Below, one piece after another: positions 19,931-30,021 of a stretch of 30,021 nt of DNA. Both the position numbers and the translations under genes were made by a program. The stretch is from Trichosphaerium sp. ATCC 40318 (taxonomy: Eukaryota > Discosea > Flabellinia > Trichosidae). The stretch covers positions 1 to 30,021 of the forward strand of contig JALMLS010000588.1 of NCBI GenBank assembly GCA_038496445.1, given 5' to 3'. The stretch's first letter is position 1, and every line of letters starts with the position of its first letter. The notes under the pieces are model-generated. The model did not search any database and was not told where the DNA came from. It saw only the letters and a list, made by a program, of their open reading frames with translations.

Positions 19931-21176
19931 TTAAAAACCCTTTTTCAGCTACTGCTGTGTGAAACCGTTGCCAGTCTAACCGACTTAACGCATCTGCAAT
20001 GACGTTATCTTTTGAAGCAATCCATTGAACCTCCAATCTGAAGTTATGAATTGCTGACCACTTGTGTATGTCGTATAGAAATCTCATCGATTCTTTACTT
20101 TTTGATGTAAGCTTGTTTATGCCTGACACCACACCCGTGTTATCAATGTGCAAATTGATCACTTGTTTGCCTGACAATAAAAGTTTCCACTCCTTAATTG
20201 CCATCCATATGGCATACATCTCCTTGATGCCTATGTCCCAGTCCTTCTCTTTTCCTGTGAAGGAGTGGACAAGCCATTTGCCGTTGAAAAAGGCACCTGC
20301 TGCAAAGCTAGACGCATCTGTTTGAAAACGACCATTTTCTAAAGGTAAGGGAGATAGTAATAAGGCTTTACCATTCCATTCCTCCATCATTTCTTGCCAC
20401 CACTTAAGGTCAGCTTTCATCGTTTTTGTGAGTGGTACCCATTGTTCATTGTTGGTGAACCTAGCCATGCCAGCATACCATCTACGCATGTAGGTACGAC
20501 CACCATAAACAACTTGAGCCGCAAAATTCAATGTACCTGCCAAGCTTTGACACTTACGTAGCTTAGCTGACTTCTGTGATAAGAACCACGTCAACTGTTT
20601 TGCAATTTTTTCTTGTTTGCGCTTCGTAAGGGAGACAGTACGTGTCTCCGTGTCAAACAAAAGGCCTAAAAAGGTCAACTTCTGAGCAGGGCCTACGCTC
20701 TTTTCCTCAGTCATGATAAACCCTAGCGTTTCCAGGACTTTACCAATCAAATCCATTGCTTCTTGCACTTGTTCTTTTGTGTGACCAATGATGAACCAGT
20801 CATCAATGTACACCACATGAAAAGCTTCAACAACTGAGCACACATACCTTGAGACCATATTCATGAGTCTCACAAACACCCAAGGTGCTTTGTTCCACCC
20901 AAAAGGTAACCGTGTGTCTTTGTACTTGATACCCAGCCATTCGAAACCAAACAAGTCTTGGTCATCTTCCATAACTGGAACCATTCTGTAGGCACAGTGC
21001 ATGTCCCTCTTGCCTAGCCATAAAACACACGAGTGACTACGTATGTATCTAATAGCCTCTGCTAGAGCATCTAATTGGAACGGGGGAGGAGATCCAGACA
21101 AGTCGTTTGTAGAAGAACCAATTGGAAGGTTCAAGCATACAATCTTTCTAATCTTATCACGGAAGGCACCTTCCAT
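19905..21176 (-). CDS. reverse transcriptase-RNase H of the YR retrotransposon, N-terminally truncated
   Basis: The frame is 423 residues. It opens inside the RT fingers: DKIRKIVCLNLPIGSSTND is the 'R.I.nLs.P.g.S.ND' block that normally follows about 60-100 residues of RT. The catalytic Asp58 lies in KRDMHCAYR and YIDD is at 123-126, then FLGLLFD. RNase H follows with Asp287 (TDASS), Glu319 (KEMYA), Asp345 (HIDNT) and Asp395 (VIADALSRLDW), the full DEDD set. The ATG at 21176 is probably just the first in frame after the break point, not the original start. There is no stop or shift inside. Confidence 0.93.
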   Translation of the reverse strand: MEGAFRDKIRKIVCLNLPIGSSTNDLSGSPPPFQLDALAEAIRYIRSHSCVLWLGKRDMHCAYRMVPVMEDDQDLFGFEWLGIKYKDTRLPFGWNKAPWVFVRLMNMVSRYVCSVVEAFHVVYIDDWFIIGHTKEQVQEAMDLIGKVLETLGFIMTEEKSVGPAQKLTFLGLLFDTETRTVSLTKRKQEKIAKQLTWFLSQKSAKLRKCQSLAGTLNFAAQVVYGGRTYMRRWYAGMARFTNNEQWVPLTKTMKADLKWWQEMMEEWNGKALLLSPLPLENGRFQTDASSFAAGAFFNGKWLVHSFTGKEKDWDIGIKEMYAIWMAIKEWKLLLSGKQVINLHIDNTGVVSGINKLTSKSKESMRFLYDIHKWSAIHNFRLEVQWIASKDNVIADALSRLDWQRFHTAVAEKGFLNVSGRCIH

Positions 21177-21276
21177 GGTTTACAGAAAGAATATCATATG
21201 TGAAAGTGCAACAATACTTCAGGTAAAATACAATTTTTTTATTCTGTCAGATATAAATCTGACATACACAAGTGAG

Positions 21277-24200
21277 TTACTTTCTAGGTGTTTTTGGACT
21301 CTTAACGCTTTTAGGACTCTTTAATTTAGAATCAGAGCGTGGGTTTAAGCTCTTACTTCTAGACTTAAACAATGATTTCTTCTTCTCCTTTACAGGTAAG
21401 TCACCTGATGCAGGACCCATTGTAAAGTCACCTTGAGGTATTACCTTATCTTTAGAGTTCCACCTTTAATAGAAAGTTTAGAAGAAGGTAACAAAAATGT
21501 TGGAAAAAAGAAAGAAAGAGCAGCAGTGGCTGACAACATACCAGCGACCTTTGATATGGAATTGACCTGTAATAGTACCCCTGAGTGTTAATGGCCCAAT
21601 CTTTTTCTTTATCCAAGCCTTTTCGATTTCAACCTTGCGTTCACCCTGCACGACAATCATTAGTACATAACTCGTAGACCAAGTCAAAATAAAAAGAAAA
21701 GGTTTTGTAATTACGCTCTTGTTCCGAAAAAATATTCTATTTACGCATAACATGCGTGGTAACATACCTTGAATATAGTACCATTGACCTTATATTTACC
21801 ATGACCATCTTTAGATTGGCCTGTAAATAACATTTTCGACTTATCATGTGCATGAAGAGAAAATGTAAGCTCAACAAGAGAACACAACCTTGGAGCTGCA
21901 CTTGAGTTTCTTCCAGTCATATCAAACTTATACAACTGTGGCTCTTCAGGTAACTGCAATGGCTACAATAAAATGAGAAAAAAAACAAAAAGACGAAAAT
22001 AAACACGTGCAAGAGGTAAAACAAACAATCAAAAAAAAATGCGCAAAAACTTTTCAACAAAAACAACTTACCATTGTCGCTTGAGACCATCTACCTTGAC
22101 GACCTCTTGGAGATCCAGTCTCTTGAGTATTAGTAGTATTTCTACGTCCATCAAGAGATTCGCCATAAGAAGCATGACTACTAGTACTTGCGAAACTCTC
22201 AGAACGCACATGAGGATCACTATTAGTTTTGTGTATTGGTGAATGACCAGATGCTTCAGAAGCATCAATATTCATTCCAGCTCCACCAAATGTACTCCTT
22301 ACACCTCCAAATTGAGGTTGATATCTTGGAGACTCAGACGAAGTTAGGTTACTAACATTACGCCCAGGAATAGCAGAATAATTAGTTGTATCATCACTAA
22401 CACTTGATCTTGAATCTTCTGTATTGGTGCCATCAGCATCAATACCAATAGCTACATTAGGAGAGCTCATTGTGTTAACGCTGGCGCTAGGGCTATCGCT
22501 TGCGCCAACGTTGGTACTTCCGCCTATGCTGAAGTTGTTTGCTTGTAGTCGTGGTGAATGAGATCTCGAGTCATGTCCTGATGCCTTAGCAGATGACGAT
22601 GAACTTGAAGATGAATCAGTTTCTTCAGGTTCAGGACGCTCTTTAGGATCACCAGAGAATGTTGCATTAACACCCATTCTACCAACTTGCATACCCATAC
22701 TCAAATTAACCTTTGAGTTCGCCTCAACCTCTTTTTGAGCAAAACGTGCTTCAGCAGCATCACGCATACGTAACTCTGCAATTTCTTGACGTGTAGATAT
22801 AGGACCACGTTCTTCTTCATCATCAGAAGCAGCGCTACTCTGAGAAGTCATAATGAAGCTCTCAGACGGTTTACCAGTATTACTAGCAAAGGTACCGCTA
22901 AGTCCTTTATTATGAGCAGACTTAAATCCAGCTCCTGAGTTCGCACCAACAGAAGCTTTTTTAAACCCAGTACCTCCTCCAATGCTAGCATTAAAGGTAG
23001 AGGAAGCACCAGACCCAACACTACCGAAAGTGGCTCCTCCCGTTGCGCCTTTTGAGTTGACGCTGACGATACTTGAAGAACTTCCTGTATCTGGCGATGA
23101 TCGGAATCTATTCCTTTGAAGTCCAAGAAGAGAAACACGACGTTGTCCTAGAGGACTGTTGCTTGCAACACGTTGAGACTCGAAGGTTGTCTTCAACTGT
23201 CTTTGTTTATCTTGGAACTCATTTTGAGCTGCTGATATATCACTCTGTATTTTACGTAGTGTTGCTTGTTTTGAGAGGATTTCATGATTAAGTGAAGATA
23301 ATTCACGTTTCTTTACGTCTATCTCTGATACTACTTTATCATAGATTGACTTTCTTGCGTTTAGGTGTTTATCGATCTCACCTAGTTTCTTTGTGAGCTC
23401 TGCGTTCAAGTCGTAGAGAGCTGCTTTTTTTGCAAGGAGTTGGTGGTCTAGGTCTTTTAATAGGTCCGTTTTCTCTTTTATAGATGCATCTTGTGAAATA
23501 GAAGCAGGATTTTGAGGTTTGATTTGGTTCTGGACGTCAAACTGTGCTTGAAGTTGTGCTAATTCGTCTTTTTTAATCTTGATCTCTAGGTCTAGAGAAC
23601 CAAGTTTAATCTCCTTTGTATTAATAGTGTTCATCATAGAAGAAGATAGCTCTAAAGAATTATGATAATAAGTACTGTGACGACGAGATATTTCCAAAAA
23701 AACAAAAAAAAAGATTTTACATACCCTCAAAAGAAACATCATCCTCAGTGTACGTAGGGCCAACAGGCGTAGGTGTATCAGCTGTAAGCTCTATAGTACT
23801 CCCTCTAGGGGAAGAAAGCATAAACGAAGCATCTAGGATACCTGAGCTCGATTTTTCAACACTATTCGCCGAATAATCGCCTCTAGCACTTGCAGGTTTT
23901 GCGCTAATATCGACCTTGGTATTGCTTTCTATCGTCAAATTGAATCTCTTCTTGCTACTGGTGTTACTGCTTGAACTACTAGAGCTACTACTGCTACTCG
24001 AGCTATCATCATCTCTAACTGCACTTGAAGCGCGATCTCTTGAGTCTGCTTTGACGAAAAGTCCACCGCCGAGTCTATTGGCGCTTGACGCGCTTCCATA
24101 CATTGAACTGCTACCAGATATACTACTCTTGCTGTTGATACCCACAGAAGTAGTTATACCCATTTTTGCGAGATCATCGTCTTGAAACGCATTATACTGA

Positions 24201-25026
24201 AGTCCAAGTGTAGCACCGCTTAAACTCCTTCTCTTGTCAATAGGAAGGACAGAATCAGAGTCTGACGAATTACCAATATCGTCTAGGTTGCTTTCGTGTA
24301 CTGTATCGGAGAATACGTCGCTTGCTTCATCAGAAGAGTACATATTTGATGCAAAAGTAGACATCATTGGATTGTCGCCGAAATTTGTTGCTCTGGTGTC
24401 TTGATGTCCGTATGTTCTAGGAGAACCTGGGAACCATGCTAAAAAGAAGTTTTAGCAACAACCAAAAACGTAAAACGATAAATAATTTCTGATAAACGCA
24501 AATTTATGAGTAATTAAGCTCATAGAATGCGATTCGAGTTTGTATGTACGTTACATACACTGTTTTGTTCTTTCCCTTTCTTGTTCCATTGCAAAGTTTG
24601 CAGACGCATTGCTTGAGCTCGTAACAGGATCAGCAGTAAGCATCGAGTCGGTTTCGTCCAAAGTAATACCAAAACGGTGTTTATCTAAAAGTCGGTTATT
24701 TCTTTCTTCATCGGTTTGCTTGAATACGCACTGAGCATGATTTGGTAAAAACCGATAAGGTCGGTTGCTTCAACATCAATTTCTTCTAGTATTGGTACTA
24801 TTTCTGTTGCAGACAAAGTAGAGCCTAATTGGCGAAGGAAATCGATGGCTGTTGAATACGGCACTTTTCCGGAGTGCGAACTGTCGGCGTATGTGCTCCA
24901 TATCACTTGAAGGTTTCTGTACTCAGGATTATCGTGGCCAAGCCTACGTTCGATTATCAGTACGGAAAGTAGCGCAAAATAGCTTATATAACCGTACTTT
25001 ACAACAGAGCCACTTGGAGACGACAT
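21277..25026 (-). CDS. coiled-coil, Ser-rich scaffold protein with EF-hand-like N-terminus (7 exons)
   Basis: Exons, 5' to 3' on the minus strand: 24732..25026, 24559..24684, 23725..24438, 22072..23651, 21768..21962, 21542..21645, 21277..21463. All joins keep phase, about 1066 residues. The first exon stays open to about 25245, so the start may lie further up; 25026 is the first ATG. The N-terminus has a hydrophobic segment (YGYISYFALLSVLII) and a calmodulin-like helix pattern (VIWSTYADSSHSGKVPYSTA) that may be degenerate EF-hands. A Ser-run region follows (24000), then a coiled coil of about 130 residues (LGSLDLEIKIKKDELAQLQA onward) and a long Ser/Gly/Asn-rich disordered part. Near the C-terminus a beta-rich block (FTGQSKDGHGKYKVNGTIFK, then RGTITGQFHIKGRW) follows the 'G.f.v.G...G.i.G.W' pattern of a common protist domain. 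The tail is basic (KSPKSVKSPKTPRK) with proline-directed phosphosite motifs. Name and function unknown; a cytoskeletal or signalling scaffold is a guess. Confidence 0.8.
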
Positions 25027-25194
25027 GTAATCTTTTTTGTCGTCAGTTGCGCCAAACTGGAGGGAGAACGAATGAATATCAAGACTGGTTTTAGTCAAAC
25101 AAGCGCTATCTTGCCCAAAATTAGTTGAGGTTAGATTTGATGGTGCCAATGGCGTTACGATGTTGATTGGATTAACGGCAGAGCAGCGTAGTGT
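25027..25194. promoter_or_regulatory. divergent promoter region, scaffold gene and RasGAP gene
   Basis: The scaffold gene (minus) and the RasGAP gene (plus) start head to head about 170 bases apart. The minus-strand frame stays open through this stretch, so part of it may be coding for the scaffold protein if its real start lies upstream. No clear promoter motif stands out. Confidence 0.4.
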
Positions 25195-28100
25195 ATGATT
25201 ATTTTCACCTTGGTGTGGACGGCGATCCCGTATACTAAACCCGTTGTTAGGAGCTCAAAACGCTGCCTACCGCGTACTTGAAGGCCCTAAAAGATCAATT
25301 GGAGCGGAAGAAGCAACTATCACAACAATGGTACAATTACAAACAATATCTCGCGTAATTCATTACTAGGAGCGAACAGGACAAAAAATATGAAGATTAC
25401 ACGATTGCCCTAAAAAAGTACGTGATTTTTGTTTGGCGGTAGAACGATTTCGTAACATGCTGTACTACCCTAAAAAGTGCTGCTGACGTATTTGCAAGAT
25501 GGACAAAAGAGCAAGAAGATAGCTACGAAGCGTTGGAAAACATTGAGCTTGACCGCTTGGTGTCGGAACGAGAACGCGTGGAAGCGAATATCGCCAAGGA
25601 AAAACTTGAATTTGCGGTACATAAAAGTAACGGATTATATTGCTGTTGAGCACAGTCTAATTGGTTTACCCTATTTGGTGTGGTACTTACTATTAATTAT
25701 AATAGGCTGACATTCTAAAAACTGACAAAGAAATATCCGTTGTAAATGGTGATTTAAATGCGTTATCGAGCAAAATACATGATAAAACGATGGAAGTTAG
25801 GAAAATACGTATTGAAGTGTTGAGACTCACGGAAAAGCTCGCAAAGGTTAGACAAATCATTCAAGGTACCTCAGAGCAAGAGCCAACAACTCCATCGCGC
25901 AAGACGTGGGAAAAGGTGCGAAATAAATCCAAAAACAAATTTTTTTACTCGCTCCGTTTTTGCTTGCAATTTTGAATGAGCGCTTAAGAACTTACGTCTG
26001 TATTTACAAAGGTCACACCAACCATACATAAAGCAGCTATAAGGAATACACCACAGACACCTACACCAGCTTGTAAAATATACGTAACTGATGATGAGAC
26101 ACGATTACATTCTTTGCTCCATGTACTTTTTTTATTTTTTTATCAGCTTGTTCTAACCGAAGTTCCCCTTTTAGCTTATTGTCAATGATGATTTTGGATT
26201 GCTTGCAAAGCTCACCGATAAATTAAGTATCACAGAGTATGATAAGCTAGCAACCTGTCTTGTTTCTATCTACATGCAACGAGATGATATTTTGTCTCTT
26301 ATTCAGTGGCTCGTAGAAAATGAAGTGCGCCAAACAAAACACGCGGAGGAAGTACTGCGGTGCGTATTTGTGCTTGCGTTTAGGACTTCTCTGTTTGTTT
26401 ATTAAATTCTGGCGTAGAGGTAACTCAATGGCTTCCAAAGTCATCAAAACGTACTGTAGACTCACTGGCATGGACTACATTAGATCCACAATACTTCCAA
26501 CGCTCAACAAAGTGATTGCTTTAAACAAGCACTTGGACATATCCACCTATGAGATGGATGGACCTACAATAGAGGAAATAAACGCAAATTGCGAGAGCAT
26601 AAAAGAATTTTGTGTTGAATTTCTTGACGCCATCATTGACGCTCAGGCAACTGCTCCACCGTACGCAGAACAGAGGTAATATTAAGTTGACGTTTTAAAG
26701 GGCTTTCTTAAAAATATGTTACTTTGTACGGAAAATGGTTGGAGACCGTTTTGGAGATCATGCAGGTTGCATTGGTACGTTAAAAGAAAACTTGTAGAGA
26801 GGCGTTTTTCGGTCCTGACTTTCGCGCGTAGCTGTTGGAGGATTTTTGTTTCTCAGATTATTTTGCCCTTCTATTATATCGCCACCTAAGGAATTTGGAT
26901 TGGCAACTCTTCCTTTTGAAGCATCAAGGAATCTATTGAATATATCGAAGATTCTTCAAAATATAGCGAATCAGATCACTTCCTTTAAGGAAGAGCATAT
27001 GGACCCTTTTCCTGAGTTTGTAGAGGATCATTTAGAGCGTGTTTACAATTACTTCAAGAATGTCGCTGTACGTATAGTCAACTTAGTTCTTTTCATTTTT
27101 TTGGCCGTTTCATCTCTTCTAAATTATCTCCCAAGAATCAAGGCGAATGTATAAGAATGGTTACTACTCCGAAAGAAGTAACAGATATGACCCCATTAGA
27201 GAAGATTGCAAAGCTTATAAGTGATAATAAAAAGAAAATAGCACCTTCTTTCGTTGACTTACCACAAACTACATTTGTACGTTTCTAGAACCTAGATACA
27301 ACAACCATAACTTAACATGTTATTGTAGAAATGGAAGCAATCTAGTGGATTTAAATTGACACAAATCTTCAGATTTCTTGGGTTTCAAGGCTCTATTACT
27401 ACTGACGATATGGATGCTAGAGCTCTTTCAAAGGTATTGCTGTTTTTATAGCTTCTTTTTGCTTACAATCTTGTTTAATATAGATGATTACAGAAGACAA
27501 TGCGTTCCTTGTTTTAGGCTTATTTAAAGTTATGAATGACGGGAAGGAAGAGTTAGCAGATGAATGCTCAATCGCATTGTACTATTTGCTTTTCAAGCAT
27601 AATAAGTTGAGTTACTTTTATGATGCAGTTGCTGCATCTGTTGATTCATCAACACAAGCTAATGGTAAGATACAAGAGTGATGACCTTTATTCTAATTAC
27701 TTCTATGAATAGAGGACGTGACTAAGTGCGTTGGAGGTATAGCTATATCTAAACTTGCTCAGTATCTCTTTGCAGAGAACTTTGTACTTCGTGATGCTTG
27801 TAGACCTCTTCTTCCTATTATACAACGTGATGCTTCTAAAATGATGCAGAATCAAGTTGTTATTGGTGCTTGTGAGGTTTATCGTAGTACAATTATAGAA
27901 TCACTACAATTCTTCCCAACTATGTTGAAACAAACGTTTTATACGCTATCCAAGGTACACGTGTTTTCTTTTTTTATTGTGAAAAAAAAAAGACTCTTTT
28001 TTGTTTGGTTTCGCTTACCACTCTTTTAGTCATGTATTAAAGGTATTACAGTTGTTAGAACAATTGTTGTATCTATATTTTGCTCAGCAATAGAGAAACC

Positions 28101-28954
28101 AGATGAGTTTGGTGTTATTTCTGAGCAAGTATTACAACGATTAGATAAAGTACAGAAAAAAGCTTTGTTCGTTATTTCGGACTTATTAAAGGCTTGTGCT
28201 CGTGGCGAGCGTGATCGTGCTAATAAGCCAAGAGATGCTTTTATAAAGAGCAGTGTTGGTATGTTAGACAAGGCTATAAGCGCATGGTTAACGAAATACG
28301 TACGTTTGATTGAACAAGTTCTGTTTCTCTGTTTATTTTGTAATTCTCGTGTTTTAGGAAGAGCCTCGTATGTTCCCTCATGATGAAGTAATGTTAATTA
28401 ATAAATGGGGTACAACTAAAAAGGCTTTGGGTATTGTACACAAGATGTGTTTTAAACACATGAATAGTCTTGCTAGCTATTTAGATAGAGTATCAACCTG
28501 GGAGGAGGTACGCCTTCAGTACTTTTTTCTTTCTTCTTTTTTTCTTTCTTTTTCTTTCATTGCACTTGCTGGTTACTCATGATTTAATTTTTTTGTAGTA
28601 TGTTGCCTTCACTCCTTTCGAATTTATAACAAAATATTTACCTTTGGGATCTGTACAAGGTAGAATACCTTTAACATTACGTGCAAGAAAATTAAGCCAA
28701 AATCTTGCTCGTGAAGCTAATACTCGTAATTCTACTGGTGCTAGCCATAGGCGCGCAAAGAGTCACGAGTACAACGCTGAAGTACGTACAAAAATCCATA
28801 AAAATCCATAAAAACCAAAACGCCCGGAGCCTCTTTTTTGGATTTTCCTTTTTGCTCTTTTTTTTTTTGAACTTTTTTTATTTACAAGCTATTTTAGCGC
28901 CACATAGCAGTCAGCCGACAGGATGAGCTAACAAGTACGACAATATTTATTTAA
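25195..28954 (+). CDS. coiled-coil protein with tandem RasGAP domains (18 exons)
   Basis: Exons: 25195..25212 (tentative), 25251..25330, 25370..25417, 25478..25616, 25706..25915, 26012..26122, 26175..26359, 26418..26675, 26701..26774, 26832..27067, 27136..27276, 27329..27433, 27484..27664, 27713..27954, 28030..28299, 28358..28507, 28599..28781, 28898..28954. Every join is GT-AG and in phase; about 895 residues. The first 200 or so residues are coiled coil (ALKDQLERKKQLSQQW onward). The first RasGAP domain follows: LLAKLTDKLSITEYDKLATC, EEVLRGNSMASKVIKTY, AFLKICYFVRKMVGDRFGDH, VGGFLFLRLFCPSIISPPKE and SKILQNIANQ. This includes the FLR and 'CPsI' signatures and the Arg of the LRGNS (arginine-finger) region. 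A second copy downstream (VGGIAISKLAQYLFAENFVL, then VSIFCSAIEKPDEFGVISE) lacks FLR and the finger Arg. GAPs of this type switch off Ras-family GTPases. The stop overlaps that of SLD5. Confidence 0.88.
28951..28954. other. overlapping stop codons of convergent genes
   Basis: The TAA of the RasGAP gene (28952..28954, plus) and the TAA of SLD5 (28951..28953, minus) share bases inside the palindrome ATTTAAAT. Each mRNA's 3' untranslated part must run into the other gene's coding sequence. Confidence 0.8.
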
Positions 28955-30021
28955 ATAAGCCTTACTGAACCTTTAGAAATAAGAGCGCGTATAGACTCAT
29001 AGCGAACGACGTAGATCTCACCTTTATTCAAACTGATCGTAGCATCTGGCCTATATTTTTTTGAGATAACTTTCTAGAGAAAAAGTACACTTACTGATCG
29101 TGTTCTAAAGCTATTTCTCCCAAATCCTCTCTAGCTTGAACAATAACAAATTGATCAAGATCCGGTTTTTGGACTAAAAGAGAAAAAAGTGTCAGAATGA
29201 GGTGTTGTGATTAGAACGCAAAGAAAAAAAAAAAGAAGAGAAAGTTTGTATTTATTTTGTCAAAATGTACTTTTGTAAATAATATCATAAAGCAGTTTGT
29301 ATTTATTAAAAGAAGTAATCAAGTTGCACTACTGATAATTACGTTTAACAATTAGGGAGTTGGTTGAGTGTCATTCAAAATGACAAGCAAAAAAAAAAGG
29401 ACTTTTGGTTTTTTTGGATGAAAAAACGTCACGTGCCCATGTCAACATCTGGACGGTTAGGTCTACTAGGATCTGCTATACCACGCATGTGTTCCGGTAG
29501 TTGACCAAGAAATGATGTTTTAAAGTGTGTTTGAATGAGACTCTTGTACCTAAACAGTTGGGTTTAGGAAGCCTTCGTCTTTTGAAAAAAAAAAAGTGCA
29601 ATAAAAAAAGAAACAAGGCTAGCGGTTCTCGTACGAGTTAACGAATTTTTTTTCGCTTGTAGATAATCGTTTTATGTATGTACCATCACTTGAGAAGTGA
29701 ATAAAGTACTTTTCTAGCTATTTTTCGGTTAGCGGTTTAATAATGGACAGGAAAATAAGGTTTTTCGTTGTTTCGCGTATGAGGAATGTTGTTGAAGCGT
29801 TTGCTAACCTTTGCTAATCTAATACGCAGTACGCATTGTAAAATGTACTTCAAACGGTCTAAATCCAGTTGTAGTAGGCGCACTCGTAGTCTGTCAGTCT
29901 CATTTTCAATGTGTGACAACAGCGACTCTATATACTCTGCCTATGGTGTATACGTTAGTGTATTTGAATATTTAAGCGTTCTATTTAACCTGGCTCTCTG
30001 TGCGAGCCAAACCAGCTTCTA
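28951..30021 (-). CDS. SLD5: GINS complex subunit SLD5 (5' end beyond the window)
   Basis: Exons, 5' to 3' on the minus strand: 29990..30021 (partial), 29809..29940, 29684..29717, a possible micro-exon 29643..29655, 29482..29549, 29095..29173, 28951..29050. SLD5 (GINS4) is one of four GINS subunits that activate the Mcm2-7 helicase in DNA replication. The signatures come in the right order. AEYIESLLSHIENETDR matches the N-terminal helix and LDLDRLKYILQCVLRIRL matches the hallmark 'd.eRirYvLR.YLR.RL'. Next come EKYFIHF, YKSLIQTHFKTSFLGQLPEH, and KPDLDQFVIVQAREDLGEIA, which matches the 'PkPdLD.yVF.rv.ed.g' block. Last is ISLNKGEIYVVRYESIRALI with SKGSVRLI, the 'l.kG...liRY..i..lv..G.v.li' end. 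All phases agree except between 29684 and 29549, where either the micro-exon or another donor is needed. The first exon is cut by the window edge. Confidence 0.85.

Larger units (their letters stand above)
18362..21176 (-). mobile_element. 5'-truncated tyrosine-recombinase retrotransposon (Ngaro/PAT-like layout)
   Basis: On the minus strand the order is RT-RNase H (19905..21176), tyrosine recombinase (18830..19930, overlapping by 26 bases), then a 130-bp direct repeat (18683..18812), a 191-bp spacer (18492..18682) and a second exact copy of the repeat (18362..18491). This is the B1-A2-B2 end of split-direct-repeat YR retrotransposons. The matching A1 repeat and a gag gene should lie at the 5' end, above 21176, but the A2 spacer sequence does not recur there. 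The reverse transcriptase also starts part-way into its fingers region. The element is therefore cut off at its 5' side. No methyltransferase domain is present. Both reading frames are intact and the repeats look identical, which suggests a young insertion. Confidence 0.88.

Noticed and set aside
19266-19934. 222-codon open frame on the plus strand
   Set aside because: It is the antisense shadow of the tyrosine recombinase gene.
22848-24185. Leu-rich and Ser-rich open frames opposite to or shifted from the scaffold gene
   Set aside because: They are shadows caused by its Ser-rich codons and poly-Ser runs.
24685-24731. Early stop of the scaffold gene after its first exon
   Set aside because: A 47-nt intron (GTGCGT...TTTTAG) removes the stop and joins to an in-phase exon that leads into the rest of the gene.
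25355-25369. 15-nt intron (GTAATTCATTACTAG) inside the RasGAP gene
   Set aside because: Removing it keeps the frame, but a 39-nt intron from the GTACAA donor at 25331 to the same acceptor also keeps phase and fits the size range of the other introns.
26775-26831. Frameshift in the first RasGAP domain (an apparent GPDFRA stretch before VGGFLFLR in another frame)
   Set aside because: A normal 57-nt intron (GTACGT...GCGTAG) joins DHAGCI to AVGGFLFLR in phase. The GPDFRA reading is chance inside the intron.

Overview
The window is a stretch of intron-rich nuclear DNA from a eukaryote, most likely a single-celled one (an amoeboid or other amorphean-type protist is my guess; nothing here fixes the taxon). 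Genes are packed 100-1000 bases apart. Introns are mostly 36-175 nt, begin GTACGT/GTATGT/GTAAGT and end in TAG, AAG or CAG. TAA, TAG and TGA all act as stops, so the code looks standard. All exon structures below were built by hand by matching reading phase across GT-AG boundaries.

Layout. 1-1600: no gene recognised. 1617-1939 (+): a tiny two-exon SAP30-like gene (Sin3/HDAC complex). 2303-3699, 4427-5791 and 8659-10053 (all -): three paralogous seven-exon genes for membrane-anchored isochorismatase-like cysteine hydrolases, with transposase-like scraps behind the second and third. 5.8-8.6 kb and 10.1-11.3 kb: AT-rich intergenic DNA with small repeats. 11341-12219 (+): a decayed leucine-rich-repeat gene. 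12583-14244 (-): a seven-exon gene for an unrecognised secreted protein. 14330-17414 (+): an eight-exon gene for a DDE-transposase-like protein, head-to-head with it. 17681-18342 (+): a MORN-2-type repeat gene without a visible start. 18362-21176 (-): a 5'-truncated tyrosine-recombinase retrotransposon (RT-RNase H plus recombinase, with a 130-bp direct repeat behind them). 21277-25026 (-): a large coiled-coil, Ser-rich, EF-hand-like scaffold gene. 25195-28954 (+): an 18-exon gene with a coiled coil and two tandem RasGAP domains. 28951-30021 (-): the SLD5 subunit of GINS, running off the right edge and sharing stop-codon bases with the RasGAP gene.

The housekeeping genes (SAP30, RasGAP, SLD5) cover chromatin, small-GTPase signalling and DNA replication and are not functionally linked. 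The middle is the accessory part: duplicated hydrolases, LRR and MORN repeat genes, an intron-bearing transposase-like gene and a retroelement. A striking base-level feature is the abundance of the palindrome CACGTG throughout.
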